Source: DATHZQ01 sp035458525 (GTDB lineage Bacteria; Actinomycetota; Acidimicrobiia; Spongiisociales; UBA5794). Taken from it: a stretch of DNA of 64,000 nt. Below are positions 9,388 through 17,056 of this stretch, piece after piece. Below the pieces are notes generated by a model. The model searched no databases, was not told where the DNA came from, and saw only the letters and a program-made list of their open reading frames with translations. The stretch is taken from NCBI GenBank assembly GCA_035458525.1, contig DATHZQ010000091.1:1-64000 (forward strand). Reading direction: 5' to 3'. The first letter of the stretch is position 1. Each line of letters opens with the position of its first letter. Made by a program: the position numbers and the translations under genes.

Positions 9388-9779
9388 TGTCCTTGTGAAT
9401 CGTGCGTACGCCCATCGTCAACGCGCACACGGTGGATGGTGATTCCCACCGATTCGGCAAATCGCAGCGCACCGGGCTTCTCCACCGTCATTTCAAGCTC
9501 GGCTATGCGCGGTTCGATCTCGAAGCAAAGGTCGGCAAGCTCTTGGACGAGGCGCTCAACGAGGAAGGGCCGGCCCTGTTCGATGTGGGCGATCATCGCC
9601 TTCGTCACGGTGCGGTAATTCGCGGCATCGGCGATGTCGTCGCTCGCAGCGGCCGGGGACGTGTCAACCCAGAAGGTGGCGTTCACCCGTACGGTCTGGG
9701 GGTGCTCCTGCTCCTCGGGATTGATCCCGATGATGCCTTGGACTTCGAGGTTCGTGATGTGAATGCGGTCGAGCGTCAT
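9384..9779 (-). CDS. folB: Dihydroneopterin aldolase FolB
   Basis: 131 aa. The N-terminus DRIHITNLEVQGIIGINPEE matches the FolB start, followed by NYRTVTKAM, the active-site-region LVERLVQELADLC and the VEKPGAL stretch of the second half. It converts 7,8-dihydroneopterin to 6-hydroxymethyl-dihydropterin, the substrate of the FolK half of the next gene. Its stop overlaps the GTG start of folKE (translational coupling). An SDR gene lies 57 nt upstream on the same strand. Confidence 0.95.
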   Translation of the reverse strand: MTLDRIHITNLEVQGIIGINPEEQEHPQTVRVNATFWVDTSPAAASDDIADAANYRTVTKAMIAHIEQGRPFLVERLVQELADLCFEIEPRIAELEMTVEKPGALRFAESVGITIHRVRVDDGRTHDSQGQ

Positions 9780-9836
9780 GGACGCGAGGCTAGGGGCGGC
9801 GAGAGCGCTGTCGGAGCCACGACCTCCCGGCGACTC

Positions 9837-10568
9837 TCACACGAGGTGACCTCCGCCATCGAGGCGGAGGATCTCGCCGGTGACGAAGTCGTTCTCGACC
9901 AGGGCGACAACGGCGCCGGCGACCGGGTCCGTACCGCCGACACGCTGCAGCGGAAGCCGCGACGCCAGCTTCGCCGCATAGTCGTCGCCCTCCCCGGGCG
10001 GCGGCAGGATCACGCCGAGCGCTACCGCATTGACCCGGATCCTCGGTGCGAGGGCGAGAGCGGCGGCGCGGGTGAAGGTGTCGATTCCGCCCTTGGCGAT
10101 CATGTAGCTGAACCGCTTGAGGTAGGGCGTCTGCGTCTTGACGTCTGTGACATTGACGACGGCTCCCTCCATGTCGTCGGGGAGGGCCCTGGCAAACGCT
10201 TGGGTCAGGAAGATCGGGCTTGCCAGCGTGAGGTTCAGCGTGTCATGCCAGCGATCGAGCTCCACGTCCATGAGCGTGTCTTCGGGAAAGCCGGATGCGC
10301 TGTTGACGAGGATCGAGACCGGTCCGAGCGCCGCCTCGGCCTGGGCGATCAAGTCCCCTGCAGCCGATGGATCGCTGAGATTCGCCGCTCCCGTGGCCGA
10401 CCGGCGGCCCAGCCCCCGCACGTCTTCGGCCATCTTCTCCGCCGGCCCGGCCGAGCTGTTGTAGTGCACGAACACATCGGCCCCGGCCTCCGCAAGGGCA
10501 TACGTGAGAGCTCGGCCCACCCGCGTGGCGCCGCCGGTGACGAGGGCGATTCGATCGGTGATATCCAT
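9837..10568 (-). CDS. SDR family reductase, probably pteridine-reductase (FolM/PTR1)-like
   Basis: 243 aa from ATG 10568. NAD(P)-binding TGGATRVGRAL at residues ~10-20, NSAS in the fourth strand region, and YMIAK as the catalytic YxxxK. In place of the usual catalytic Ser the segment reads NVTDVKTQTP; an Asp before the YxxxK motif is a mark of pteridine reductases such as FolM and PTR1, and the location at the head of a folate operon fits. This assignment is inference; a generic 3-oxoacyl-type reductase remains possible. A longer frame back to 10640 has no better start. Confidence 0.75.
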   Translation of the reverse strand: MDITDRIALVTGGATRVGRALTYALAEAGADVFVHYNSSAGPAEKMAEDVRGLGRRSATGAANLSDPSAAGDLIAQAEAALGPVSILVNSASGFPEDTLMDVELDRWHDTLNLTLASPIFLTQAFARALPDDMEGAVVNVTDVKTQTPYLKRFSYMIAKGGIDTFTRAAALALAPRIRVNAVALGVILPPPGEGDDYAAKLASRLPLQRVGGTDPVAGAVVALVENDFVTGEILRLDGGGHLV

Positions 10569-10654
10569 GCCGGCGACCATACCCTGCGCCGCTCGACAAA
10601 CCCGGCGACGGGGGATTCGCTGGCCTAGGTCCCGTATCAACTATCTTGGCGCCG

Positions 10655-11260
10655 GTGAGCAAGACAGATCCCAAGCACGGCCGATGGATCCTGCCCCTCG
10701 TGATCGCAGGTCTGATCGGTTTCACCTATCTCTTCGTCGAGGCGTTGCCGCCTGCGGCGGTTGAGGCCAACGACACCGGCGACACCGTTGCGGACGGCGG
10801 CGATGGCGACACGACGGACACCACGGCAGCGGAGGGAACCGACGGCACGGTGACCACCAGCACCCTGGCGCCCGAGATCGCCCAGTTCATCGCCGCCGTC
10901 GACGACTACACCGTGCGGACTGCCGACCTGGCCACCGAGGCGCAGACGATCAACGGCGACTGGGACGACCGGACCATCGATTTCGCCGGCGCTCGCGACG
11001 CCATGGCGCAGCTCGAGACGGAGACCAACGCCCTCACCACCGAGATCAACGCCACCGTCGTTCCTGCCGATGCGACGGAAGCGTGGAACGTGGTGATCGC
11101 CTCGGCCGCGACGCTGGACACGGCCGCCGCCGACATGCTCGACGGCCTCGTGAACTCATCGACGTCGGAGAAGCGTCTCACCGCGCTCGAGACGTACACC
11201 ACCACCGCTGCCGACATGGCCGTCGGCTATGACCTCGCCAAAGGTGCGGTAGGCGGATAG
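10655..11260 (+). CDS. Membrane-anchored Asp/Thr-rich protein of unknown function
   Basis: 201 aa from GTG 10655 (TTG 10646 is possible). One N-terminal transmembrane helix (RWILPLVIAGLIGFTYLFVEAL) is followed by a low-complexity Asp/Gly/Thr linker (~residues 40-70) and a helical, Ala/Thr-rich extracellular domain (AQFIAAVDDYTVRTADLATEAQT). No family recognised. It is divergent from the SDR gene and followed by a hairpin at 11267-11288. Confidence 0.66.
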   Translation: MSKTDPKHGRWILPLVIAGLIGFTYLFVEALPPAAVEANDTGDTVADGGDGDTTDTTAAEGTDGTVTTSTLAPEIAQFIAAVDDYTVRTADLATEAQTINGDWDDRTIDFAGARDAMAQLETETNALTTEINATVVPADATEAWNVVIASAATLDTAAADMLDGLVNSSTSEKRLTALETYTTTAADMAVGYDLAKGAVGG

Positions 11261-11266
11261 GCGTTG

Positions 11267-11288
11267 CGCTCGAAGCTTGCTTCGAGCG
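11267..11288 (+). terminator. Hairpin after the 10655-11260 gene
   Basis: A perfect inverted repeat CGCTCGAAGC/TT/GCTTCGAGCG lies 7 nt after the stop codon. There is no T-run on the plus strand, so it is a terminator-like stem rather than a classical intrinsic terminator. Confidence 0.5.
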
Positions 11289-11335
11289 TGCTCAAACGTC
11301 CGGCGACGCCGGGCGACTCCCACCCCCTTCGGACG

Positions 11336-11374
11336 CGCAAAAACGCCCGCCCCGCAGTACACGGGACGGGCGTT
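11336..11374 (-). terminator. Intrinsic terminator of glnII
   Basis: Downstream of the glnII stop on the minus strand, AACGCCCG and CGGGCGTT arms (11342-11374) form a GC-rich stem with a short internal mismatch, followed by five T residues on the minus strand (the As at 11339-11343). This is the classical rho-independent layout. Confidence 0.8.
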
Positions 11375-11399
11375 GCGTTGCCTTGCGAGATGCTCTCGC

Positions 11400-12404
11400 T
11401 CAGCCCTGTTCGAGGGCCTCGCACACCGTGTCGGTGATGAGGCGGGTCACGACGTAGGGGTCGCAGTTGGCGTTGGGACGGCGGTCCTCGATGTAACCCT
11501 TCTGATCCTTCTCCACCTGCCACGGGATGCGCACCGAGGCGCCGCGGTCGGAGACGCCATAGCTGTACTCCGTCCACGGGGCGGTCTCGTGGAGACCGGT
11601 GAGCCTGCGCTGAATCCCGGCGCCGTAGTGCTCGATGTGCAGATCGGCCTTCTTCCCGAGGGCCTCGCACGCCGCAATGATCGGCTCGTAGCTCTCCCGC
11701 ATCTCCTTCGTGGAGAAATTGGTGTGAGCCCCCGCACCGTTCCAGTCGCCTTCAACCGGCTTCGGGTTGAGGTGCGCCGAGATGTCGTAGTCCTCAGCGA
11801 TCCGGTAGAGCAGCCAGCGAGCCATCCACAGCTGGTCGGCGACCTCGACCGGACCGGCGGGACCAACCTGGAACTCCCACTGCCCGATCATGACCTCGGC
11901 GTTGGTGCCAGAGATGGCAATGCCGGCGCTGAGGCATGCCTCGGTGTGGGCCTCGACAACGTCCCGCCCCCAGATCTCATCGGCGCCGACGCCGCAGTAG
12001 TAGCCACCCTGCGGAGCCGGGAACCCGCCGACCGGCCAGCCGTGCGGACGGCCGTCCTTGAAGAAGGTGTACTCCTGCTCGATGCCGAACCATGGCTCGT
12101 GGGCCGCGTACTTCTCAGCCGTCGCCGCACAGGCGGCCCTCGTGTTGGAGGCGTGTGGGGTCATGTCGGTGTTCAGGACCTCGCACATGACCAGCACATC
12201 GTCGCCACCGCGAATCGGATCCGGCTTCACGAGTACCGGGTTGAGCACACAATCCGAGGCATCACCCGGCGCTTGCTCGGTGCTCGATCCGTCGAAACCC
12301 CAGATCGGCGGCTCGGCGCCGTCCGGCACGATCTTGGTCTTCGAACGAAGTTTGCCGGTGGGCTTCTGCCCATCGATCCAGATGTATTCGGCGCGGTATG
12401 GCAT
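11400..12404 (-). CDS. glnII: Glutamine synthetase type II (eukaryotic-like)
   Basis: 334 aa, usual length for GSII, from ATG 12404 with a CGAGGAGACGG ribosome-binding site. Family motifs: YIWIDG near the N-terminus, WGFDGSSTEQAPGDASDC, WFGIEQEYTF (metal-binding Glu), GPAGPVEVADQLW, NPKPVEGDWNGAGAHTNFST (His and substrate loop) and DRGASVRIPW. It makes glutamine from glutamate, ammonia and ATP. It is divergent from glnA, a type I enzyme, across a 181 nt region with a palindrome and a possible GlnR-type box. GSII is known in several actinobacteria and rhizobia. Confidence 0.96.
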   Translation of the reverse strand: MPYRAEYIWIDGQKPTGKLRSKTKIVPDGAEPPIWGFDGSSTEQAPGDASDCVLNPVLVKPDPIRGGDDVLVMCEVLNTDMTPHASNTRAACAATAEKYAAHEPWFGIEQEYTFFKDGRPHGWPVGGFPAPQGGYYCGVGADEIWGRDVVEAHTEACLSAGIAISGTNAEVMIGQWEFQVGPAGPVEVADQLWMARWLLYRIAEDYDISAHLNPKPVEGDWNGAGAHTNFSTKEMRESYEPIIAACEALGKKADLHIEHYGAGIQRRLTGLHETAPWTEYSYGVSDRGASVRIPWQVEKDQKGYIEDRRPNANCDPYVVTRLITDTVCEALEQG

Positions 12405-12428
12405 GGGTGCCGTCTCCTCGTGCACAAG

Positions 12429-12449
12429 TGTTCGGATTCTGACCGAACA
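12429..12449. promoter_or_regulatory. Perfect inverted repeat upstream of glnII (putative operator)
   Basis: TGTTCGG, 7 nt spacer, CCGAACA: a perfect 7 bp dyad starting 25 nt upstream of the glnII start codon, within the glnII/glnA divergent region. A repressor or activator dimer site is the simplest reading; the binding protein is unknown. Confidence 0.5.
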
Positions 12450-12475
12450 TGTTGGTGCGAGCTGATTTCTCATCC

Positions 12476-12502
12476 GTAACCGCAATGTGAACGTTGTGTT
12501 TC
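12476..12502 (-). promoter_or_regulatory. Possible GlnR-type box between glnII and glnA
   Basis: On the minus strand GAAAC-N6-TTCAC-N6-GTTAC, three pentamers at 11 bp spacing. Actinobacterial GlnR boxes alternate gTnAC and GaAAC pentamers at the same spacing, so this is a partial match. A GlnR-like regulator is encoded two genes away, which raises the prior. Confidence 0.35.
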
Positions 12503-12585
12503 GGGGTCCGCCTGGGCTGGACCGCCGAACCACGGGTGACATACGATGGGCCAACGCCCGGGCCGGGACCGCCGCAGGAGGATCG

Positions 12586-13893
12586 ATGAGCAAGGAACAG
12601 CAGTATGTGCTGCGCACCGTCGAGGAGCGCGGGGTGCGATTCATCCGGCTGTGGTTCACCGACATCCTCGGATTCCTCAAGTCGTTTGCGATCACCCCGG
12701 CAGAGCTCGAGACGGCGTTTGACGAAGGAATGCGGTTCGACGGCTCGGCAATCGACGGATTCTCCCGCCGCCACGAGACAGAGATGCTCGCCAGTCCCGA
12801 CCCAACGACGTTCCAGATCCTGCCCTGGCGAGATGGGGACGCAGGCGTCGCTCGCATGTTCTGCAACATCGTCACCCCGGAGGGCGAGCCGTTCGCCGGC
12901 GATCCGCGGTGGGTGCTGAGCCGCAACCTCGAGCGTGCGCATCAACTCGGCTACACGTTCTACGTCGGGCCGGAGATCGAGTACTTCTACTTCCGCGACT
13001 CGTCCCCGGAACCGGAAGTGCTCGACCGAGGCGGGTACTTCGATCTCACGCCGCTCGACGTCGCCCAGGAATACCGGCGGCGCACGATCATCACGCTCGA
13101 GCGTCTCGGCATTCCCGTCGAGTCGTCCCATCACGAAGTCTCGCCGAGCCAGCACGAGCTCGATCTCCGTCACACCGACGCCCTGACCATGGCGGACAAC
13201 ATCATGACCACGCGCCTGGCGGTGAAGGAAGTGGCGATGGAACACGACATCTATGCCACGTTCATGCCGAAGCCGCTCGAAGCGTACGACGGCAGCGGCA
13301 TGCACCTCCATCTCTCGCTGTTCCAGGACGACCAGAACGTGTTCTACGAGGAGGGCGCCGAGTACAACCTCTCCAAGGTGGGACGCAGCTTCATCGCCGG
13401 ACTGCTCCATCACGGCCGGGAGATCACCGCAGTCACCAACCAATGGGTGAACTCGTACAAGCGGCTCGTCACCGGCTTCGACGCACCCGTCTACGAGCAG
13501 TGGGGGCGCCACGACCAATCTGCCGTGGTGCTGGTGCCCGCGGCCAAGCGCGGCAAGCCGCAGTCGAGCCGGATCGAGTACCGCTCGCCCGACGGGGCGT
13601 GCAACCCGTATCTCGCGTTCTCGTTGATCCTCGCTGCGGGCCTCGCCGGCATCGAGAACGGCTACGAACTGCCGGAGGGCGCCGACGACGGACCGGAGAT
13701 GGCGGCGGGGGTACATCGCCTGCCGAGCAATCTGGCTGAAGCGCTCGATGAGATGGAACGCTCCGATCTCGCGCGAGCAACGCTCGGTGAGCACGTGTAC
13801 GAGTGGTTCCTGCGCAACAAGCGCGAAGAGTGGGAGCGCTACCAGAGCCACGTATCGCAGTTCGAGCTCAAGGCCTACCTGCCGGTGCTCTGA
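12586..13893 (+). CDS. glnA: Glutamine synthetase type I (GlnA family)
   Basis: 435 aa from ATG 12586 with a strong GCAGGAGG ribosome-binding site. Motifs: RFIRLWFTDILG, RFDGSAIDGF, GPEIEYF (metal Glu), SSHHEVSPSQHE, GSGMHLHLSLF (HxH) and NSYKRLVTGFDAP. The adenylylation-site region of GSI-beta enzymes is absent (NGYELPEG instead), so it belongs to the short GSI-alpha-like group, similar in length to actinobacterial GlnA2-type proteins, and is unlikely to be controlled by GlnE. Some such paralogues are gamma-glutamyl-polyamine ligases, so glutamine synthesis is likely but not certain. The stop overlaps the regulator start (TGATG). Confidence 0.92.
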   Translation: MSKEQQYVLRTVEERGVRFIRLWFTDILGFLKSFAITPAELETAFDEGMRFDGSAIDGFSRRHETEMLASPDPTTFQILPWRDGDAGVARMFCNIVTPEGEPFAGDPRWVLSRNLERAHQLGYTFYVGPEIEYFYFRDSSPEPEVLDRGGYFDLTPLDVAQEYRRRTIITLERLGIPVESSHHEVSPSQHELDLRHTDALTMADNIMTTRLAVKEVAMEHDIYATFMPKPLEAYDGSGMHLHLSLFQDDQNVFYEEGAEYNLSKVGRSFIAGLLHHGREITAVTNQWVNSYKRLVTGFDAPVYEQWGRHDQSAVVLVPAAKRGKPQSSRIEYRSPDGACNPYLAFSLILAAGLAGIENGYELPEGADDGPEMAAGVHRLPSNLAEALDEMERSDLARATLGEHVYEWFLRNKREEWERYQSHVSQFELKAYLPVL

Positions 13894-14546
13894 TGTTCGT
13901 TGCGGTCTTCCCACCCAACCCGAGCCAGGCCCTCGTAGGGGCGATCATCACCGCCGGCCACCAGCCGGTTCCCTTCGACTCCCTCAGCGATCTCGGCAAA
14001 CGCGCCCCGGCTGCGGGGTTCGGCGCTGCCATCGTCGAGGTTCACGATGACCTCGGGCTCGCGTTTGGCATGGCCTCGAAGCTGCGCATCGACCAGGAGC
14101 TGCCGGTGCTCCTCGTGACCGACCGCACGCGAACCGAAGACGTTGCGGAGCAAGACGGCTTCGACGACTTCGTGCTCTCGCCGATCGATCCGACCGAACT
14201 GGCGGTCCGGCTCTCTCGAATCGCCGGCAGTCCCGCCGAGGTGGACGAGGGCGACGAGATTCTGCGCCACGGCGACTTGGAGCTCAACACGGCGACCTAC
14301 CAAGCAACGGTCGCCGGGGAACCCCGCGATCTGACGTACATGGAATACGAACTGCTCCGCTTCTTCGTCGAAAACCCCGGGAGAGTCTGGAGCCGGGAGC
14401 AGATCCTGTCCCGGGTGTGGGGTTACGACTACTTCGGCGGGTCCCGCACAGTGGATGTCCACGTGCGGCGCCTCCGGGCCAAGCTTGGTGAGGAGCGCAG
14501 CAGCTGGATCGTGACCGTCCGCAGCGTCGGGTATCGCTTCGGATGA
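13893..14546 (+). CDS. GlnR-like atypical OmpR-family response regulator
   Basis: 217 aa. Receiver-like domain at residues ~1-112 and an OmpR/PhoB winged-helix DNA-binding domain at ~125-217 (LTYMEYELLRFF, VWSREQILSRVWGYDYFGG, RTVDVHVRRLRAKL, TVRSVGYRFG). The receiver lacks normal phosphorylation chemistry: the acceptor strand reads AAIVEVHDD with Glu where Asp is expected, and the switch Lys region reads VLSPIDP instead of T-KP. The gene is translationally coupled to glnA (TGATG) and near glnII, so a phosphorylation-independent nitrogen regulator resembling GlnR is the best reading. Its own stop overlaps the GH1 gene start. Confidence 0.82.
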   Translation: MFVAVFPPNPSQALVGAIITAGHQPVPFDSLSDLGKRAPAAGFGAAIVEVHDDLGLAFGMASKLRIDQELPVLLVTDRTRTEDVAEQDGFDDFVLSPIDPTELAVRLSRIAGSPAEVDEGDEILRHGDLELNTATYQATVAGEPRDLTYMEYELLRFFVENPGRVWSREQILSRVWGYDYFGGSRTVDVHVRRLRAKLGEERSSWIVTVRSVGYRFG

Positions 14547-15844
14547 ACGGCCGACTCGAGTTCCCGGACGGCTTCGTGTGGGGTACGGCCACGTCGGCGT
14601 TCCAAATCGAAGGAGCCGTGCACGAGGACGGCCGCGGCCCGTCGATCTGGGACACCTTCAGCCGCCAGCCCGGCAACGTAGCGGGCGGCGACACGGGCGA
14701 GATCGCCGCCGACCACTACCACCGCTCCCTGGAGGACGTTGCCCTGATGGCGCAGCTGGGTATCACGGCGTATCGCTTCTCCATTGCGTGGCCGCGCATC
14801 CTGCCTGCAGGCACGGGAGAGCCCAATCAAGCCGGCATCGATTTCTACCGCCGCCTCATCGAGCAACTGCGACAGCACGACATCCAGCCTCTTGCCACCT
14901 TGTTCCATTGGGATCTACCCCAGGCTTTGCAGGATGCGGGCGGCTGGGCGAACCGAGCGACCGCCGAAGCGTTCGGCGACTACGCCGCCGTGATCGGCGC
15001 CGCCCTCGCCGACGACGACGTGGCGTGGGGCACCATCAACGAACCCTGGTGTGCCGCCTATCAGGGCTATGCAGACGGCGTGCACGCCCCTGGACTGACC
15101 GACATGCGGGCTGCGTTCCGGGCGGCCCATCACCTCAATCTCGCCCACGGGCTCAGCGTGTGGGCGCTACGGGAGGCCGGTGCTACCAACATCGGCGCCG
15201 TCCTCAACCTGGCGCCCGCCTACGCGATCGAACCGGGGGATGCTCACGCAAGCGAAGCGGCGCTGCTCGACACGTGGCGCAACGACATGTGGCTCGACCC
15301 CACCTTCGACGGGGTCTACGGCGAACGGGTGCTCCGGGCTGCAGAACCATGGGGCGGGCTTCCCGTCGAGCCGGGGGACATGGAGCTCATCGCGGAGCCG
15401 ACAGACTGGCTCGGCATCAACTACTACCACGACCTGCAGATCCCCGACACGGCACCGGGCCCACGCACAGCAATGGGTTGGCCTGTCACCCCGGAAGGCC
15501 TGTACGACATCCTGGCGCGTGCTGCATCGCGCACGAACGTCCCCATTTACGTCACGGAGAACGGCGCTGCATTCGAGGACCCGAGGGATGGTTCGCTCGA
15601 CGACACCGATCGAATCGAGTTCATCGACGCTCACCTCCGGCAGGTGCATCGGGCGATCGAGGACGGTATCGACGTACGGGGCTACTTCGTGTGGAGCCTC
15701 CTCGACAACTTCGAGTGGTCCCATGGCTACGGAAAGCGATTCGGGCTGGTGCACATCGATTACGAGACGCAACAGCGCTCTCCCCGATCGAGCTTTCGCT
15801 GGTACCGCAACGTGGTCAATGCCAACGGTTTGACCACGGATTGA
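14543..15844 (+). CDS. Glycoside hydrolase family 1 beta-glucosidase
   Basis: 433 aa, full-length GH1. N-terminal FPDGFVWGTATSAFQIEGA, acid/base Glu in TINEPWC, nucleophile in VTENGAAF, and C-terminal GYFVWSLLDNFEWSHGYGKRFG. Retaining beta-glycosidase acting on cellobiose or aryl/alkyl beta-glucosides; no signal peptide, so cytoplasmic. The ATG overlaps the stop of the upstream regulator by 4 nt, placing it in the glnA operon, an unexpected partner for nitrogen genes. Confidence 0.95.
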   Translation: MNGRLEFPDGFVWGTATSAFQIEGAVHEDGRGPSIWDTFSRQPGNVAGGDTGEIAADHYHRSLEDVALMAQLGITAYRFSIAWPRILPAGTGEPNQAGIDFYRRLIEQLRQHDIQPLATLFHWDLPQALQDAGGWANRATAEAFGDYAAVIGAALADDDVAWGTINEPWCAAYQGYADGVHAPGLTDMRAAFRAAHHLNLAHGLSVWALREAGATNIGAVLNLAPAYAIEPGDAHASEAALLDTWRNDMWLDPTFDGVYGERVLRAAEPWGGLPVEPGDMELIAEPTDWLGINYYHDLQIPDTAPGPRTAMGWPVTPEGLYDILARAASRTNVPIYVTENGAAFEDPRDGSLDDTDRIEFIDAHLRQVHRAIEDGIDVRGYFVWSLLDNFEWSHGYGKRFGLVHIDYETQQRSPRSSFRWYRNVVNANGLTTD

Positions 15845-15929
15845 CGGTCCCCGGAAAACGGCCCGCCCGGATAGGTCCATCGACCAGGCGGTAGGGTCAT
15901 ACAGTCGGTGTGTACCCGGAGGAGGGCAA

Positions 15930-16817
15930 ATGGCCAAGGCGAAACAGTCGAGCCTCGAGGTGGTCCCCACGCTGCCTGAAGGCGTCAACGACCCCGTCAT
16001 GCGTGCCGCTATGCCGGCTGGACCTGAGAACTACACCAAGAAGGGCAGGCTCAAGAAGGATTACTACGAGCGGGAGCTGGCTCGGCTCCAAGAGGAGCTC
16101 GTCAAGCTGCAGTATTGGGTGCAGCAGAAGGGCCTGAAGGTCGCCATCGTCTTCGAGGGCAGAGGCTCGGCCGGCAAGGGCGGCGTGATCAAGCGGATCA
16201 CCGAGCGAACCAGCCCTCGCATCGTGCGGACGGAAGCGCTTCCCAAGCCCACCGAGCGCGAGACGACGCAGTGGTATTTCCAGCGCTACGTCCCTTCGCT
16301 GCCCGCGGCCGGGGAGATCGTCATGTTCGACCGCTCGTGGTACAACCGCTCCAACGTCGAGTGGGTGATGGGTTTCTGCACCGAGCAGGAGCACCAAGAG
16401 TTCCTGCGCAGCTGTCCCGAGTTCGAGCGGATGCTGGTTCGCTCAGGGATCATCCTGCTCAAGTACTGGTTCTCCGTGAGCTGGGAAGAGCAGCGGCGCC
16501 GCTTCGAGTCACGCAACGAGGAGCCGCTCAAGCGTTGGAAGCTCTCTGAGATGGACCTCGAGGAGCACCGTCTGTACGTGAAGTACTCGATGGCCAAGGA
16601 CACCACGTTCCAGTACACCGACATCAAGCAGGCCCCGTGGTTCGTGGTGCCCTCCGATGACAAGCGGACCGCCCGGCTCAACTGCATGAGCCACATCCTC
16701 TCGATGATCCCGTACGAGGATGTGGTGCCCGATCCGGTGGAGCTGCCGGACCGAGAGAACATGGCTTACGTCCGTCCTCCCATGAACGAGCAGACCTTCG
16801 TCCCGCTCAGGTACTGA
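15930..16817 (+). CDS. ppk2: Polyphosphate kinase 2 (PPK2)
   Basis: 295 aa. PPK2 domain with Walker A VIVFEGRGSAGKGGVIK at residues ~70-87, VPSLPAAGEIVMFDRSWYNR (Walker B/lid) and a VSWEEQRRRFESR segment. It transfers phosphate between polyphosphate and nucleoside diphosphates; the ~300 aa one-domain form matches class I PPK2. The N-terminal 50 residues are the usual basic, Lys-rich extension. It has its own promoter gap after the GH1 gene. The reverse reaction cannot be excluded. Confidence 0.93.
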   Translation: MAKAKQSSLEVVPTLPEGVNDPVMRAAMPAGPENYTKKGRLKKDYYERELARLQEELVKLQYWVQQKGLKVAIVFEGRGSAGKGGVIKRITERTSPRIVRTEALPKPTERETTQWYFQRYVPSLPAAGEIVMFDRSWYNRSNVEWVMGFCTEQEHQEFLRSCPEFERMLVRSGIILLKYWFSVSWEEQRRRFESRNEEPLKRWKLSEMDLEEHRLYVKYSMAKDTTFQYTDIKQAPWFVVPSDDKRTARLNCMSHILSMIPYEDVVPDPVELPDRENMAYVRPPMNEQTFVPLRY

Positions 16818-17056
16818 AACCTCGAGGGCGATTCACGTCGGCCCATCGGCAGCGTCATCGCCCTCCTCGAGAGCCCGCTGGATCTTGACGCGGATGTCGA
16901 TCAGCCCGCGCCGCGAACCGACCCTGTCGGCTATGCCGTGCGGTGCTGGGGGAGGCAACGTCGCTCGATTGGGCTCAGCCCAGCTCGCCAACCACCTGTA
17001 AGTTCACCTGGGCACACCGACTGTCGACTCGCGCTGGGAGACCGTGTCGTTTGGAC
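16818..17056. other. Intergenic gap between ppk2 and the ALDH gene
   Basis: This 239 nt stretch lies between two convergent stop codons. An imperfect inverted repeat (CTCGAGGGCGAT with ATCGCCCTCCTCGAG) just after ppk2 may be its terminator. On the minus strand a frame ending at 16833 reads GSRRGLIDIRVKIQRALEEG, codon-like but without a convincing start; it could be a gene remnant. No confident gene. Confidence 0.4.

Noticed and set aside
12405..13914. 550 aa open frame antisense to glnA
   Set aside because: Shadow of a high-GC coding frame; the sense frame has full glutamine synthetase motifs and an RBS.
16833..17000. Short minus-strand frame ending GSRRGLIDIRVKIQRALEEG
   Set aside because: Looks codon-like, but lacks a good start and RBS; noted as a possible remnant in the intergenic entry only.
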